Below, in pieces: positions 8,221 through 18,281 of a stretch of 64,000 nt of DNA. Source of the DNA: Sphingobacterium sp. HMA12 (GTDB taxonomy: Bacteria; Bacteroidota; Bacteroidia; Sphingobacteriales; Sphingobacteriaceae). Positions within the stretch are counted from its first letter, which is position 1, and each line of letters begins with the position of its first letter. The notes under the pieces were generated by a model. The model saw only the letters and a list, made by a program, of their open reading frames with translations, had not been told where the DNA came from and made no database searches. The DNA lies in contig NZ_BEYR01000007.1 in the NCBI RefSeq assembly GCF_002933815.1, positions 124,001 through 188,000 of the forward strand, read 5' to 3'. A program made the translations under genes and the position numbers.

Positions 8221-11200
8221 ATGAATTTTCATCAAGTCATGCGTGTTATGAAAATCACCATGGTATTATTAACCTGTGTACTAGCACATTTAAGTGCAGC
8301 TACATATGGTCAGCACCTAACTATTAATAAGCAAAAGACCCTTTTGGCTGATCTGATGGAACAGATCAGTGTGCAGACGGGCTATGATTTTTTTTATGAT
8401 GCGGAGATATTTGATCATGTGCCGCGCATCACGATCAATGTGGTCAATGCGCCGCTGGAACAGGTGCTACAACGTTGCTTTGAAAAGCTTCCATTTGCCT
8501 ATACAGTCAAAAACAGAATTGTAACGATTCGGCGTACGGATTCGGAAAGTCCAAGTGATGAAAAAAAGACGAAACGTTGGACGCAGACCACTATGGTCCG
8601 TGGCCGGGTACTGGATGGAAGTACAGGACAGGCCTTGGCCGGAATTTCAGTCAGCGTCAAGGATACCAGGAATTCGACCTCAACGGATGCAAATGGAAAT
8701 TTCACTATAGGAATTTCCGGACAAAATGGAGTGCTGGTTTTTACCTCGTTGGGATATCAGTCTAAGGAGTTGAACGTCAGTTCGAAACAAGGCGATATAA
8801 CGGTTCGGTTACAGGCTCTGACCACGGCACTGCAGGAAGTCGAAGTCACAGTGCAGGCCCGAAAAAGAGCGAATACCGAAGCTTCAGTGCTCGAAGAACG
8901 CCGCAAAGCATCCATCGTACAGGATGCGATCTCGGCTCAATTGATTGAACGTACCGGTAGTATCACCACAACGCAGGCTTTGCAACGTGTGACCGGGGTG
9001 ACCATAACCGACGATAAATACGTGGCGGTACGTGGACTGGGCGACCGCTCGGTAATTGGACAGCTGAATGGCGTACGGTTGGCATCCTCGGATCCTGACC
9101 GCAGTGCCATCCCATTGGATCTTGTTCCGGCGTCTTTATTGGATAATATTACTGTCTATAAGACCGTCACACCGGATAAGCCTGCCGATGCGGCTTCGGG
9201 CATCGTCGAACTGAAGACCAAATCGGTACCAGAAAAGATGACGTTTGAAGTGATCGCGCAGACAGGCTTCAATTCCAATATCGGGATTGGCGGCAAGTAT
9301 AACAGTTTCTGGAATAGCGATATGGGCGTATTAGGTACGGCAATCAATAAGAAAGATCTTTCCAAAGACTTTCTGAATCTATCCAAACAATACCCCAATG
9401 GCCTCAGTTCGATTCAGCAGCTGATTGCCTCGAGCAATTATAGTCCTGAAGTGCGCCAGGAGGTCAATCGCATCAATGGCATTATGCAGGGATTTGACCC
9501 CGTATTGACATCGCAGACTAAAAAAGCACCCCTCAATCAATTGTATTCCGCTACGTTCGGTAACAGTTATACCCTTTTTGATAAACATAAATTGGGCGTG
9601 ATTCTCGGCGGAAACTATTACCGACGCACAAGCAATATCTACGACGGAGACCTGACACAATATAGCATTTACCAAGGTGTGGTCACAGGTAGCCCCTATA
9701 TCTATAGCCAGCGCAAGATCCCTAATTTTACCACCACCAATAATATTGTGATGGGCAAGTATCAGACCTACAAGGAAAATACAGGCGTCGAGACGCTTAA
9801 TTATGGCCTATTGGGTGGTCTGACCTATCGCTTTAACCCTAGACATGAAGTGAGTTTTCAGTATCTGGGCAGTTGGGGCGGGGAGAATAGGGCAACGAAC
9901 CTGCGTGGCGGATATTACTATGCGGGTTTACCGGGTGAAGTAAACAGTACCACCTACTCGCTAAAGCAAACCTTCCGCACGCTACATACCTTTAATCTAC
10001 AAGGAGAACACAAATTTTTAACAAGTGAATATTCACCACGGTTGAGCTATAATATGGCGTCATCCAAATCCAACCAGAATGATCCGGATTACCGCTTTGT
10101 CAATATGGTGGATTACAAACCGCGCTATGGCGGTGCCATTGAGCGGCCAAGTATTGCCCATCTCCCGAATACGGGGAATGTAGACTATGTTTATACCGAA
10201 CGCTATTATGCGTTAAGCTCGGGTTATGTTAATGGATTTGGTCCTTTCGGTATTCTTCAGGCTGATCCGAATGGACGGCGCTGGCGGAATCTGGACGAAA
10301 CCAATTATAATTACAAAGCTGATCTGACGATTCCTTTTAAGTTATTGGGCCATAAACAGGAAATAAAAACAGGATTCAACTACCTGAACCGTGAGCGGAA
10401 ATTTGGGGAAAACGTACTGTTTCTGCCGGGATCTAATTTTACAAGTTATGGTGCTTATGGTCCCGGTAAATTTTCCTCAATTCCACTGTATGATGTGGAA
10501 GGTAATCTGGATCGCCTGGTCAGCAATGAGGTGGTCGGTGTGCGCGTACCCACAGGCGGGGTAGGTGAAGGTGACTTTCCCGTGGGGGGCTTCTTGTACA
10601 ACATCCAGAAATCGCCTAACAATTACACCGGATTTTATGAAACCAATGCGTTCTATGGAATGCTGGACCTGAAACTGACGGATGAACTTCGGGTCGCCGG
10701 TGGATTGCGGTTTGAAAATACCAATATCCAGTCCGCGGTGGATACGGCCAATGTATATCTGGATCCATCCCTGACAGCAGCCAATGCAAACGGGACCGTA
10801 AACCTGAATCCACAGAATCCAAATTCGGCCTATAAGCAGGGCTACAAACCGTATTATTCAGTCAATGCAACGTATACCCTCAACGAGAATATGAACTTTA
10901 GGGTAGCCTTCAATACCACACTGGCGCGACCTGAATTACGGGAAATTACCAATGTTTACGAATTTGACGCTTTCCAGATGGGTTTGGTCGTCGGAAACAG
11001 AAACTTAAAAAATCAGTCGACCAAAAACCTGGATTTTCGCTGGGAATGGTTTCCCAATAGCGGTGAAGTCATTGCTGTTTCGGCCTTCGGAAAAGAAATC
11101 AATGATCAGTTGGTGAAGGTATTCAGCCTACAGACACAGGGACTTGCCGCTACTTTTCCGGAATTTCCGATCATTCAATTTCAGAACGACCCCAACCAGG

Positions 11201-11733
11201 GCCGGGTCTATGGAATTGAACTGGAACTGGTAAAAAACTTAGGCTCATTTTGGGGACCCGCACAGGATTTCTTCTTAGGGTCCAATCTGCTGCTTGCGCA
11301 GAGCAATATTAAGAAAACACCGGAACGGCTTGCTGCCAACTGGTCTATCGACCGGAATGCACCGACCAATAGCCCGCTCTTTGAACAGGCTCCCTATAGT
11401 ATCAATGCCTGGCTGAATTATAACAATAAAAAATGGGGAACGGATATCACAGCGACATACAATACGGTAGGCGAAAGGCTGGTACAGATCAATCTTACCG
11501 GAGAACCGGATCTCTATACGCGGCCATTTTCCATGATGGACCTGGTATTCAGTCAAAAGTTGAATAAGAGGTTGCTCTTTAAAGGTTACGCAAAGAATAT
11601 CCTGAATCCGGCAATCAAAACGGTTTATGCCAATCCAAATACAGGTGGCAAATGGTATGGACGCGAATACCTCAACCGGAGCTACAAACGCGGTACAGAA
11701 ATTATGATTGGATTTACCTATAACATTTTATAA
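8221..11733 (+). CDS. TonB-dependent outer-membrane receptor with STN signalling domain
   Basis: This 1170-residue outer-membrane transducer has a signal peptide (about residues 1-31) and an STN domain at about 32-103 (TINKQKTLLADLMEQISVQTGYDFFYD onward). A carboxypeptidase-regulatory-like domain covers about 124-200, followed by a plug and a beta-barrel ending in FTYNIL. The plug has VAVRGLGDRSVIGQLNGVRL and IPLDLVPASLLDNITVYKTVTPDKPADAASG, features of a TonB receptor class distinct from classical SusC. The STN domain should contact the FecR protein encoded upstream, so ligand binding is coupled to the ECF sigma factor. The next lipoprotein gene begins 2 bp after its stop. No SusD follows, so the substrate class cannot be deduced; iron chelates, peptides and glycans all remain possible. 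Confidence 0.93.
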   Translation: MNFHQVMRVMKITMVLLTCVLAHLSAATYGQHLTINKQKTLLADLMEQISVQTGYDFFYDAEIFDHVPRITINVVNAPLEQVLQRCFEKLPFAYTVKNRIVTIRRTDSESPSDEKKTKRWTQTTMVRGRVLDGSTGQALAGISVSVKDTRNSTSTDANGNFTIGISGQNGVLVFTSLGYQSKELNVSSKQGDITVRLQALTTALQEVEVTVQARKRANTEASVLEERRKASIVQDAISAQLIERTGSITTTQALQRVTGVTITDDKYVAVRGLGDRSVIGQLNGVRLASSDPDRSAIPLDLVPASLLDNITVYKTVTPDKPADAASGIVELKTKSVPEKMTFEVIAQTGFNSNIGIGGKYNSFWNSDMGVLGTAINKKDLSKDFLNLSKQYPNGLSSIQQLIASSNYSPEVRQEVNRINGIMQGFDPVLTSQTKKAPLNQLYSATFGNSYTLFDKHKLGVILGGNYYRRTSNIYDGDLTQYSIYQGVVTGSPYIYSQRKIPNFTTTNNIVMGKYQTYKENTGVETLNYGLLGGLTYRFNPRHEVSFQYLGSWGGENRATNLRGGYYYAGLPGEVNSTTYSLKQTFRTLHTFNLQGEHKFLTSEYSPRLSYNMASSKSNQNDPDYRFVNMVDYKPRYGGAIERPSIAHLPNTGNVDYVYTERYYALSSGYVNGFGPFGILQADPNGRRWRNLDETNYNYKADLTIPFKLLGHKQEIKTGFNYLNRERKFGENVLFLPGSNFTSYGAYGPGKFSSIPLYDVEGNLDRLVSNEVVGVRVPTGGVGEGDFPVGGFLYNIQKSPNNYTGFYETNAFYGMLDLKLTDELRVAGGLRFENTNIQSAVDTANVYLDPSLTAANANGTVNLNPQNPNSAYKQGYKPYYSVNATYTLNENMNFRVAFNTTLARPELREITNVYEFDAFQMGLVVGNRNLKNQSTKNLDFRWEWFPNSGEVIAVSAFGKEINDQLVKVFSLQTQGLAATFPEFPIIQFQNDPNQGRVYGIELELVKNLGSFWGPAQDFFLGSNLLLAQSNIKKTPERLAANWSIDRNAPTNSPLFEQAPYSINAWLNYNNKKWGTDITATYNTVGERLVQINLTGEPDLYTRPFSMMDLVFSQKLNKRLLFKGYAKNILNPAIKTVYANPNTGGKWYGREYLNRSYKRGTEIMIGFTYNIL

Positions 11734-11735
11734 GT

Positions 11736-13526
11736 ATGAAACAGCAAAAAAAAGGAAATAATGGACAGCGCTTGAAGGCGATGGGATGGCTATCCCTGCT
11801 ACAGGTCATACTGCTATTGGTCAGTATTTTTGTCCTCTCCTGTAAACGGGAAAACTTAGATTACACTTTTGACTATAGACCTAATCCAGATGCTGAAAAA
11901 GCCTCAAATATACGCTTGGTCAATTTATCCGAAAATGCACAGCTGATTGCTAATGGCGACAGTCTGACAAATTTCTTTGTGCCCCCACAGCGTTCGGGCT
12001 ATATTCCACCCGAAGAGCTGACGCCACCGGGAACACGTTATTTTCCGAAAGATGGGCGCTTGGGACAGAGCTGGACCGTGCCGCAGGATCTCTTTCAGAC
12101 CGATGGCACAGTACGTCTTAGGACAACCTTTGTGCCGATACCAAATAAGACCATTGCTTCTCATGATGTCGAATTTACAGTCCACGATTCTTACAACGCT
12201 CCGAAGGACTATTACCTGCTGATCAATCACGAAAGCAGGGTGCAGAAACCGGATAGGCTGGTGGAGGTACCACGCAGTGTGACAGCTCCGGCACGTCCGG
12301 ATCATTTTAAAATTCGGATCATTAATTTCGCCAAGAAGCTGATGCCAACAAGCGCTATGGAGGATATTACTGGCCCAATTACCTTGGCTTATGCGGATGG
12401 AACTCCGGTCAGTAACAGTACCACAAAGATTGGCAGTGATGCCTGGTCGGATTATGTGGAACTACCCTATGGTACCTATCAGTTTAAGCTGCTGACGGAT
12501 GACGGCCGGCAGATTCCGGCGGTGGGGCATACTTATTACAATACTATTGACCGCTTCAACTCAACCATGGAAATGGGCGGCGGTGCCATTAGCCGAATGT
12601 CTTCTGGCCAGACCTATGCACCGGTTCAGACCTTCCAGCCCGGCGGTATCTATACTATTGTCGTCCATCCCAAAGAATTTACCTGGACCACGGGTACTGA
12701 CGATATCCGCGAACTGCAAAATGGTTTCCAGATTATAGCCGATATCAGCGAACCCCTGAATCGGACCTATGCGCAGATACAGCTTGCCAATACCATTACA
12801 GGACAAGACCCGGTTTTGCAGGCTAAAGGCCAGGTTACAGCCGCCACAGGATATGGTAAGGCATCGAATTATCTACAAGTGGTCGCCGGTCAACAGCATA
12901 TTGCTATTGAAACAGCTTCAGGGCAAGCTTTGGCTACCATCGATGCTGAACTGCAGGCAGGACAAAATTATACGGCCTGGCTCTACATGGATCAAGACAA
13001 AAAAGTCAAGGTCCTATTAGCGGCCAATAACTTGGCCGGAACGACCTATACAGGGAAAGAGGGAGGGGGTAATAATGCGACAATAGACCGGTTCCGGTCC
13101 AGCTATATGTTTAATTTCCGTTTCCTGAATTTCTGTTCAGCTTTGTCTTATGCCACGTTCACCAATGGTGAGGGACGCCCTTTCGGTACACAGACAATGG
13201 ATAGTGGAGTAAATATCGCTCCGGGAGCCTTAAATATCCTTCAGCCTTATACCTCCTTATTATACAGTGCGTCCAATGATATCGGTGGCCCCTATCAATT
13301 TATGCTTTACAGCTCCATGCCAACACGTATTCCAGGCGATTGGCTACAACAGGTCAAACCATTGTCCAGTACGCAGCTAGTAGCAAACCCCAAACTGTAT
13401 ACCGCTGTCGGGCGTAAAGTTCCGCTGCATGAACCGGGGGTATATTCCATCGCGGTGATAGGTGATCTGAAAAGCACCTCCGAAACCGACAAAGCGAAAT
13501 TTATGGTAGTAAAACATACGAAATGA
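11736..13526 (+). CDS. Large lipoprotein with DUF4397-like domains
   Basis: This 596-residue protein has a long lipoprotein signal with lipobox LSC at about residues 34-36, so it should be lipid-anchored, probably at the outer membrane. Two segments, SNIRLVNLSENAQLIANGDS near residue 50 and FKIRIINFAKKLMPTSAMED near residue 190, resemble the DUF4397 fold of beta-rich extracellular proteins. The second is followed by GTYQFKLL-type strands. No catalytic motif is recognisable. The gene starts 2 bp after the receptor stop and its last 4 bases overlap the next start (ATGA), so it is translationally coupled on both sides. A role as a surface ligand-binding partner of the upstream receptor is inferred from this position only. 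Confidence 0.75.
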   Translation: MKQQKKGNNGQRLKAMGWLSLLQVILLLVSIFVLSCKRENLDYTFDYRPNPDAEKASNIRLVNLSENAQLIANGDSLTNFFVPPQRSGYIPPEELTPPGTRYFPKDGRLGQSWTVPQDLFQTDGTVRLRTTFVPIPNKTIASHDVEFTVHDSYNAPKDYYLLINHESRVQKPDRLVEVPRSVTAPARPDHFKIRIINFAKKLMPTSAMEDITGPITLAYADGTPVSNSTTKIGSDAWSDYVELPYGTYQFKLLTDDGRQIPAVGHTYYNTIDRFNSTMEMGGGAISRMSSGQTYAPVQTFQPGGIYTIVVHPKEFTWTTGTDDIRELQNGFQIIADISEPLNRTYAQIQLANTITGQDPVLQAKGQVTAATGYGKASNYLQVVAGQQHIAIETASGQALATIDAELQAGQNYTAWLYMDQDKKVKVLLAANNLAGTTYTGKEGGGNNATIDRFRSSYMFNFRFLNFCSALSYATFTNGEGRPFGTQTMDSGVNIAPGALNILQPYTSLLYSASNDIGGPYQFMLYSSMPTRIPGDWLQQVKPLSSTQLVANPKLYTAVGRKVPLHEPGVYSIAVIGDLKSTSETDKAKFMVVKHTK

Positions 13527-14776
13527 CCATTTTTATGAAATACAAGATTTTAAATTGTCCCATTTTTGCAGTTATCGCGTTATCGTTTGTTTTTTGCGTA
13601 GCGAGCTGCACAAAAACCGAATATCGCACCGTCGAAGACCCTGCCTATATCCGGGTATTTAATAATTTGACCTATACACTCACCTTGGATAATAAAGAAG
13701 AAGCGCAACCTTTTTTCTGCATGTTTATTGATCCAGAGTTTGACGCGTCAGGCAAACCTATTGGTGGAAAGGCAATAGGTGACTTTTTGGACAAACGGAA
13801 TATTTATGCGGCACCCAATGCCGCACATGCAGGATTGAGTACCTCTAAATATAACCCTGAATACCCGGGGAAAGAATTGGTGCCGACAGCGCCGATATTG
13901 AATGGTTTTGATTTAACAAATTGGGCGCAGGTGCCTGCAGGCAAACGTCGTTTCCTCTTTATGGCACGACCCATCAGTAGCGTCCCATTTGCACAATTGC
14001 CCGATGAGCAGCAGCGCAAAGTATTTCTCGATACCATTATTGATCTCTCCTCGCGCGAAGTGTATACCTTACATATACTGCAGAAAGACTTTAAGACAAA
14101 GGAAAATGGACTCTATGTGCGTCAGGAGACGTTCCATAAACAGGCTTTTTCGGATACCCTGACTTACGTCAATTTTTATAACCTGAGCGCCAAAGGTTTT
14201 CTACAGGCGGATCTTGCACAGAAATTGCCAGTACCGGGGACAACAAGGTCGTTGCGCTACGGTTTACTTGATACGATGAATATTTTTATCACGCATATTC
14301 AGCCAAGTGTGAATGCTGCCGGAGCGACGGTGCAACAGCGTATTCCAAATTTCAGTTATCAATACGCTGGTCAGATGCAGCGTAACATTGGTGCCCCTAA
14401 AGTGGCGCCTTATTATGGTTTCCCGATCTTCTTGCAGGATAAAAATAAGATTTATTCCAATACCTGGCAATATATCCAGTTTTTTGCACCTTCCATTGAT
14501 CCGCGTACCGCAGGATCCTATCTCGAACCGCCATCGGTCCCGGGAGGGCTTACGGAACCTGCTGTTAAAGACGGTACTTTTGGCTATATCCTGATGGATC
14601 ATGCACAATATTCGCCCAGTTATTATCTAAATACTTTTTTCCCCGGTCTAACAGTCAATGTTCATTCTGGAACAGCTAATCCACGAACTTTCGGTGTAGT
14701 CAATAGTATTGAAATCGTCAATGGCAATGCCTTTCTGACCACGGTACAACGTAAATATCCGCAACCTATTTATTAA
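13523..14776 (+). CDS. Surface lipoprotein of unknown function
   Basis: This 417-residue protein has a signal peptide and lipobox ASC near residues 27-29. The ATG at 13523 overlaps the previous stop; a second ATG at 13535 gives a cleaner signal peptide. After the lipobox comes a YIRVFNNLTYTLTLDN segment and, later, SREVYTLHILQKD, weakly similar in style to the DUF4397-like neighbour. I recognise no catalytic motif or named family. It sits between the DUF4397-like lipoprotein and the first fasciclin lipoprotein, with a 2-bp gap downstream, so it belongs to the same operon. The lipoprotein call is strong; the function is unknown. Confidence 0.7.
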   Translation: MTIFMKYKILNCPIFAVIALSFVFCVASCTKTEYRTVEDPAYIRVFNNLTYTLTLDNKEEAQPFFCMFIDPEFDASGKPIGGKAIGDFLDKRNIYAAPNAAHAGLSTSKYNPEYPGKELVPTAPILNGFDLTNWAQVPAGKRRFLFMARPISSVPFAQLPDEQQRKVFLDTIIDLSSREVYTLHILQKDFKTKENGLYVRQETFHKQAFSDTLTYVNFYNLSAKGFLQADLAQKLPVPGTTRSLRYGLLDTMNIFITHIQPSVNAAGATVQQRIPNFSYQYAGQMQRNIGAPKVAPYYGFPIFLQDKNKIYSNTWQYIQFFAPSIDPRTAGSYLEPPSVPGGLTEPAVKDGTFGYILMDHAQYSPSYYLNTFFPGLTVNVHSGTANPRTFGVVNSIEIVNGNAFLTTVQRKYPQPIY

Positions 14777-14778
14777 TT

Positions 14779-15939
14779 ATGAGACCTGATATTTTAACTA
14801 TAAATCAGCAGACAGTGGGCAGACAAACCGGCGGCAGCGTGCGATCGGGCAGTATGAAAACACTATTTTGGCTTGCTTTACTTTTAAACACATTCTTTTT
14901 CCATGCATGCAAGAATAAAGACCTTGATCTGTATGTCGAAAGTGAAAAATACAGCAATGCAGCGGATTTTATTGGTAACAACTATAATCTGACCTTATTT
15001 TATGCTGCATTGAAGCAGGCTGATTTGTTGAATCTGCTTAAAGAGCCTGGGCCTTATACACTGTTCGCGCCAACGAATAAAGCCTTCAATGATCTTGGGA
15101 TTGTCCGTGCCAGTGATTTCGCGAGCATGAAGCAAGATAGCCTGCGGCAGCTATTGCTTTATCATATTTTGCCGCGCAGGTTGTATACCAGTGATGTACC
15201 CCCAAATACCATCGACAACAAATATGTTAACATGATGGAAAAAGAACTGTTTATCGGTTATAAAAACCAAAAAGTCTGTGCGGAATGTACGCTAATTTCG
15301 GACTTCTATGTTAACGGCTCAAAATCTGTCTTAGCGACGCAGAATATTGTATTGGCGAATGGTGTATTACATGTCGTGGATAAAGTGCTGAAGTATAATC
15401 CAACCATACAAGATGTATTAAATTCCAAACCAGAGTATAGCTTATTTATTGCACTGCTCAAACGTATGGGAGACTGGAATCGTCTAGGAGAGCCTGCCAA
15501 TACAACTGTTTTTGCGCCCGATAACCAAGCCTTCGAAAAGGCTGGAATAACAATCAATGACATTGCTCAGTTGGATCCTGGCAAATATGGCAAACGATTG
15601 TCGCGTGTTTATCTGCTGTATAACCATTTCTTTCTTTCCGATATGGCGATCTATGGACAGCTACCGGGCTCAGGCTATTACGGAAGTCCTTATTATCGTG
15701 CGCGCATCGTGGGTGATGAATTATATTATTTTGGTATTTCCGCCAATACGCCAATGGAACCCTTTATTATTCACAGCCAAGCTCCTGAAGCCAATACGCC
15801 ACTACGGATCAGTAACTTTCAGCCGGGTTATCAAACGGATTATAAAGCGGACAATGGCGTTGTACATGGAATAAACAGCCTCTTGGTATTGCCCGAAGAA
15901 GCATTGATTAAGGAATCAACTAAGACAAATCAACGATGA
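14779..15939 (+). CDS. Fasciclin (FAS1) domain lipoprotein, first of three
   Basis: This protein carries two FAS1 domains. The first, at about residues 62-205, has the H1 motif YTLFAPTNKAFNDLGI and the H2-like LLLYHILPRRLY. The second, at about 215-375, has TTVFAPDNQAFEKAGI and ends with VVHGINSLLVLP. FAS1 domains mediate protein or glycan adhesion and lack an enzymatic signature. The lipobox is HAC. The start at 14779 is 2 bp after the previous stop, but it gives an unusually long 25-residue lead before the hydrophobic core; the ATG at 14854 (MKTLFWLALL) gives a normal signal peptide and may be the true start. The last 4 bases overlap the next gene. Confidence 0.88.
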   Translation: MRPDILTINQQTVGRQTGGSVRSGSMKTLFWLALLLNTFFFHACKNKDLDLYVESEKYSNAADFIGNNYNLTLFYAALKQADLLNLLKEPGPYTLFAPTNKAFNDLGIVRASDFASMKQDSLRQLLLYHILPRRLYTSDVPPNTIDNKYVNMMEKELFIGYKNQKVCAECTLISDFYVNGSKSVLATQNIVLANGVLHVVDKVLKYNPTIQDVLNSKPEYSLFIALLKRMGDWNRLGEPANTTVFAPDNQAFEKAGITINDIAQLDPGKYGKRLSRVYLLYNHFFLSDMAIYGQLPGSGYYGSPYYRARIVGDELYYFGISANTPMEPFIIHSQAPEANTPLRISNFQPGYQTDYKADNGVVHGINSLLVLPEEALIKESTKTNQR

Positions 15940-17237
15940 AAAGTAATTTAAATCAATATATTAAGCTTGCAATATTCGCTGTGGTTCTCCTATTTTTCGG
16001 CTGCAAAAAAGCAGAGTTTATGCCTGACGCAGTAGGAGAAGAGATCCCGGTGCCAACCTATCCTTCGCTGCTAGAAGGACTGCCGGAGAATACCAGTTTG
16101 TTTAAAGCAATGTGGCAAAAGGCCGACATGGATAAAGTACTGGCCACCGAACAGGCGCAGGCCAAATTAACCTTTTTGGTTTCGAACAATAGTGCAATGG
16201 AAACCGCTGGATATACGGCCGTAAAAATACAGCAGCTAACAAAAGACTCCTTGCAGACTGTATTGCGCTATCATGTACTCAACGGTGCAATCAGTTCCGA
16301 TCAACTGGCTATGATAGGGCGGGATCTGACTTATTTTACACTATTGAAGCATCCTAAATTTTTGGATGGTGAACCCCGGGATGGTACATTGGTGCGGACG
16401 ATACCTTATTTCTATCGGCAGCAACTGAGTATGGTCGGAGGGAACTTTATTATCGATGGAAAGAAATTAAAGATTGGGCAGGAACTTGCCGTTGCGCAGG
16501 GACATGTTTTTATTATTGAGCAGGTTCTCAAAGCTCCCCAGCAGCAGATGTACGATTTTTTGGTAAAGGACGGCCGTTTTTCCTTGTATTTAAAGTCCAT
16601 GGAACTTAGCAATACAGAATATGCCAATGATTTTATGATGAATATGTATCCGGGTTTTGGTTTACCGGTTCGTTTTATGCTCGATTGGAATTATTATTTT
16701 GAAGGTACTTTTCACTATAGTGCTGAATGGCCTAGACATGTTATCCATTGCACCCTGTTTGCGCCGACCGATGCAGCTTTCAACCGGATCGGCATTTATA
16801 CGGAGGCTGATCTACGGGCATTGAATGGACGGATCGAAACCCCATGGTACTATGAAACGAACCAATTAACTCCGGTGGATAGCCTGCTCAAGTACCAGTA
16901 TATAGGTGGTGCGAGACTGGAGACAGGTTACAATGAAGATTATTCCATGATTACGGTCGATGTGCAAATGGACCGTTTTTTAAATAATGCAACTATTTTT
17001 TCGCAAATGTTGGACAACAACAAGTTGGCTGAATTCAAGAATATCTACCATCGTTTTTACCGCTCAGGCAACAGAATTCAAGTGGGGCATTTGAAAAGCA
17101 AGGAACAGCCAGCAGATATTATTGAGGAAAATATCAACACCATTCAAGGACCAGTCCATGTTGTTGATCGGATCATTGTGCCAGATGATTTCAGCATGTG
17201 GCACAAAAAAAATAATACGAAACGTGTAAACGATTAG
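15936..17237 (+). CDS. Fasciclin (FAS1) domain lipoprotein, second of three
   Basis: This 433-residue protein has a signal peptide and lipobox FGC at about residues 21-23. It contains two FAS1 domains. The first has a degenerate H1 (LTFLVSNNSAMETAGY) and a good H2 (LRYHVLNGAIS). The second has CTLFAPTDAAFNRIGI and a closing VHVVDRIIVP. The second domain carries an insertion rich in Tyr and Trp (FMLDWNYYFEGTFHYSAEWP) just before H1. The start overlaps the upstream stop by ATGA, and the next FAS1 gene begins 10 bp downstream. Like its neighbours it probably sits on the outer membrane; adhesion or ligand delivery to the flanking receptors is inferred. Confidence 0.88.
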   Translation: MKSNLNQYIKLAIFAVVLLFFGCKKAEFMPDAVGEEIPVPTYPSLLEGLPENTSLFKAMWQKADMDKVLATEQAQAKLTFLVSNNSAMETAGYTAVKIQQLTKDSLQTVLRYHVLNGAISSDQLAMIGRDLTYFTLLKHPKFLDGEPRDGTLVRTIPYFYRQQLSMVGGNFIIDGKKLKIGQELAVAQGHVFIIEQVLKAPQQQMYDFLVKDGRFSLYLKSMELSNTEYANDFMMNMYPGFGLPVRFMLDWNYYFEGTFHYSAEWPRHVIHCTLFAPTDAAFNRIGIYTEADLRALNGRIETPWYYETNQLTPVDSLLKYQYIGGARLETGYNEDYSMITVDVQMDRFLNNATIFSQMLDNNKLAEFKNIYHRFYRSGNRIQVGHLKSKEQPADIIEENINTIQGPVHVVDRIIVPDDFSMWHKKNNTKRVND

Positions 17238-17247
17238 ACAAAAAGAC

Positions 17248-18234
17248 ATGAAATCAATGAAATACCTATACGCCATTCTATTGATGTTATCCCTGGTGAA
17301 CTGTTCTAAGGATGCCATAAATCCAAATGATGGTGTCGGAAAAAATACTTTAAACGACGTGGTTCGGGACAACTTTGGACTGACCTATCTTGCGACGGCA
17401 CTGTATAAAAGCGGGCTGAATAAAATGTTGATGCAGGATGGTTCCTACACCTTACTGGCCCCATCCGACGATGCTTATAAGGCTGCTGGTTATCAAAATC
17501 CGGCCGCAGTATATGCTGAACCGGCGGGTAAACTTGTTGAACAGGGCAATTACCATATCCTGAAAAATGTTATACTATTTACAGGAAAGAATTTAAAAAT
17601 GAATCAGGAGGAGGAAACGGTATTGGGTACCAAAGTGTATTGGAGCCGGGTGAAACGAGGAAAAGATACGCTGACGACGATCAATGGCAGCCGGCTGCTG
17701 CAAGCGGATACCAAGGCCGCAAATGGGGTAATGCAGGTACTTGACCGTTTATTGGTTCCCAATGTACACGGCAACCTGAAACAGGCGCTGGCGGCAAACG
17801 CTGATCTCAGCTTGTTTTACCAGGGTTTAAAGGTTTCGGGCTTATTGGAATCACTAGCGGGCACAACGAATTATACGGTGTTTGCACCCAATAATATGGC
17901 GATCAAACAACTTGGCTATCCCAATCTGGAAGCGATAGAAAAGGCTGACCAAGTAGAGTTGAAAAAACTACTGAGCTACCATATAGCCAAAGAGCGCAAG
18001 TTCGCACAGGATTATTTTTTGCTGACGCCTGATGGAACAACGAGTTATACCGAAACGATGCTGAATGAAAAGACCGTGACCATTAACTTGCTTGGTCAAT
18101 ACAATGTACCCAATAGTTTTACGGGAATAACTGTTAAAGGGATCGGCAATTCCTGGGCACTAACACCTCTACGTATGGATGTACTTGCTGGAAATGGAGT
18201 CATCCATGTAATGGGACAGACACTCCAACAATAA
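17248..18234 (+). CDS. Fasciclin (FAS1) domain lipoprotein, third of three
   Basis: This 328-residue protein has signal peptide MKSMKYLYAILLMLSLVNC, ending in a lipobox Cys. It has two FAS1 domains. The first (about residues 30-168) has YTLLAPSDDAYKAAGY and NYHILKNVILF. The second (about 178-328) has YTVFAPNNMAIKQLGY and LLSYHIAKERKF and ends with GVIHVMGQTLQQ. It is the shortest and most canonical of the three paralogues, which are clearly divergent from one another rather than recent tandem copies. It is followed closely by the Oar-like receptor gene. Confidence 0.9.
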   Translation: MKSMKYLYAILLMLSLVNCSKDAINPNDGVGKNTLNDVVRDNFGLTYLATALYKSGLNKMLMQDGSYTLLAPSDDAYKAAGYQNPAAVYAEPAGKLVEQGNYHILKNVILFTGKNLKMNQEEETVLGTKVYWSRVKRGKDTLTTINGSRLLQADTKAANGVMQVLDRLLVPNVHGNLKQALAANADLSLFYQGLKVSGLLESLAGTTNYTVFAPNNMAIKQLGYPNLEAIEKADQVELKKLLSYHIAKERKFAQDYFLLTPDGTTSYTETMLNEKTVTINLLGQYNVPNSFTGITVKGIGNSWALTPLRMDVLAGNGVIHVMGQTLQQ

Positions 18235-18281
18235 GGTGAAAGACTGTGTGTTATTCACTCAGATTTATAAAAAATGTTTAC

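Noticed and set aside
14779..18234. Recent tandem duplication of the fasciclin genes
   Set aside because: The three proteins share the fold and H1/H2 motifs but differ strongly in length and sequence, so any duplication is old.
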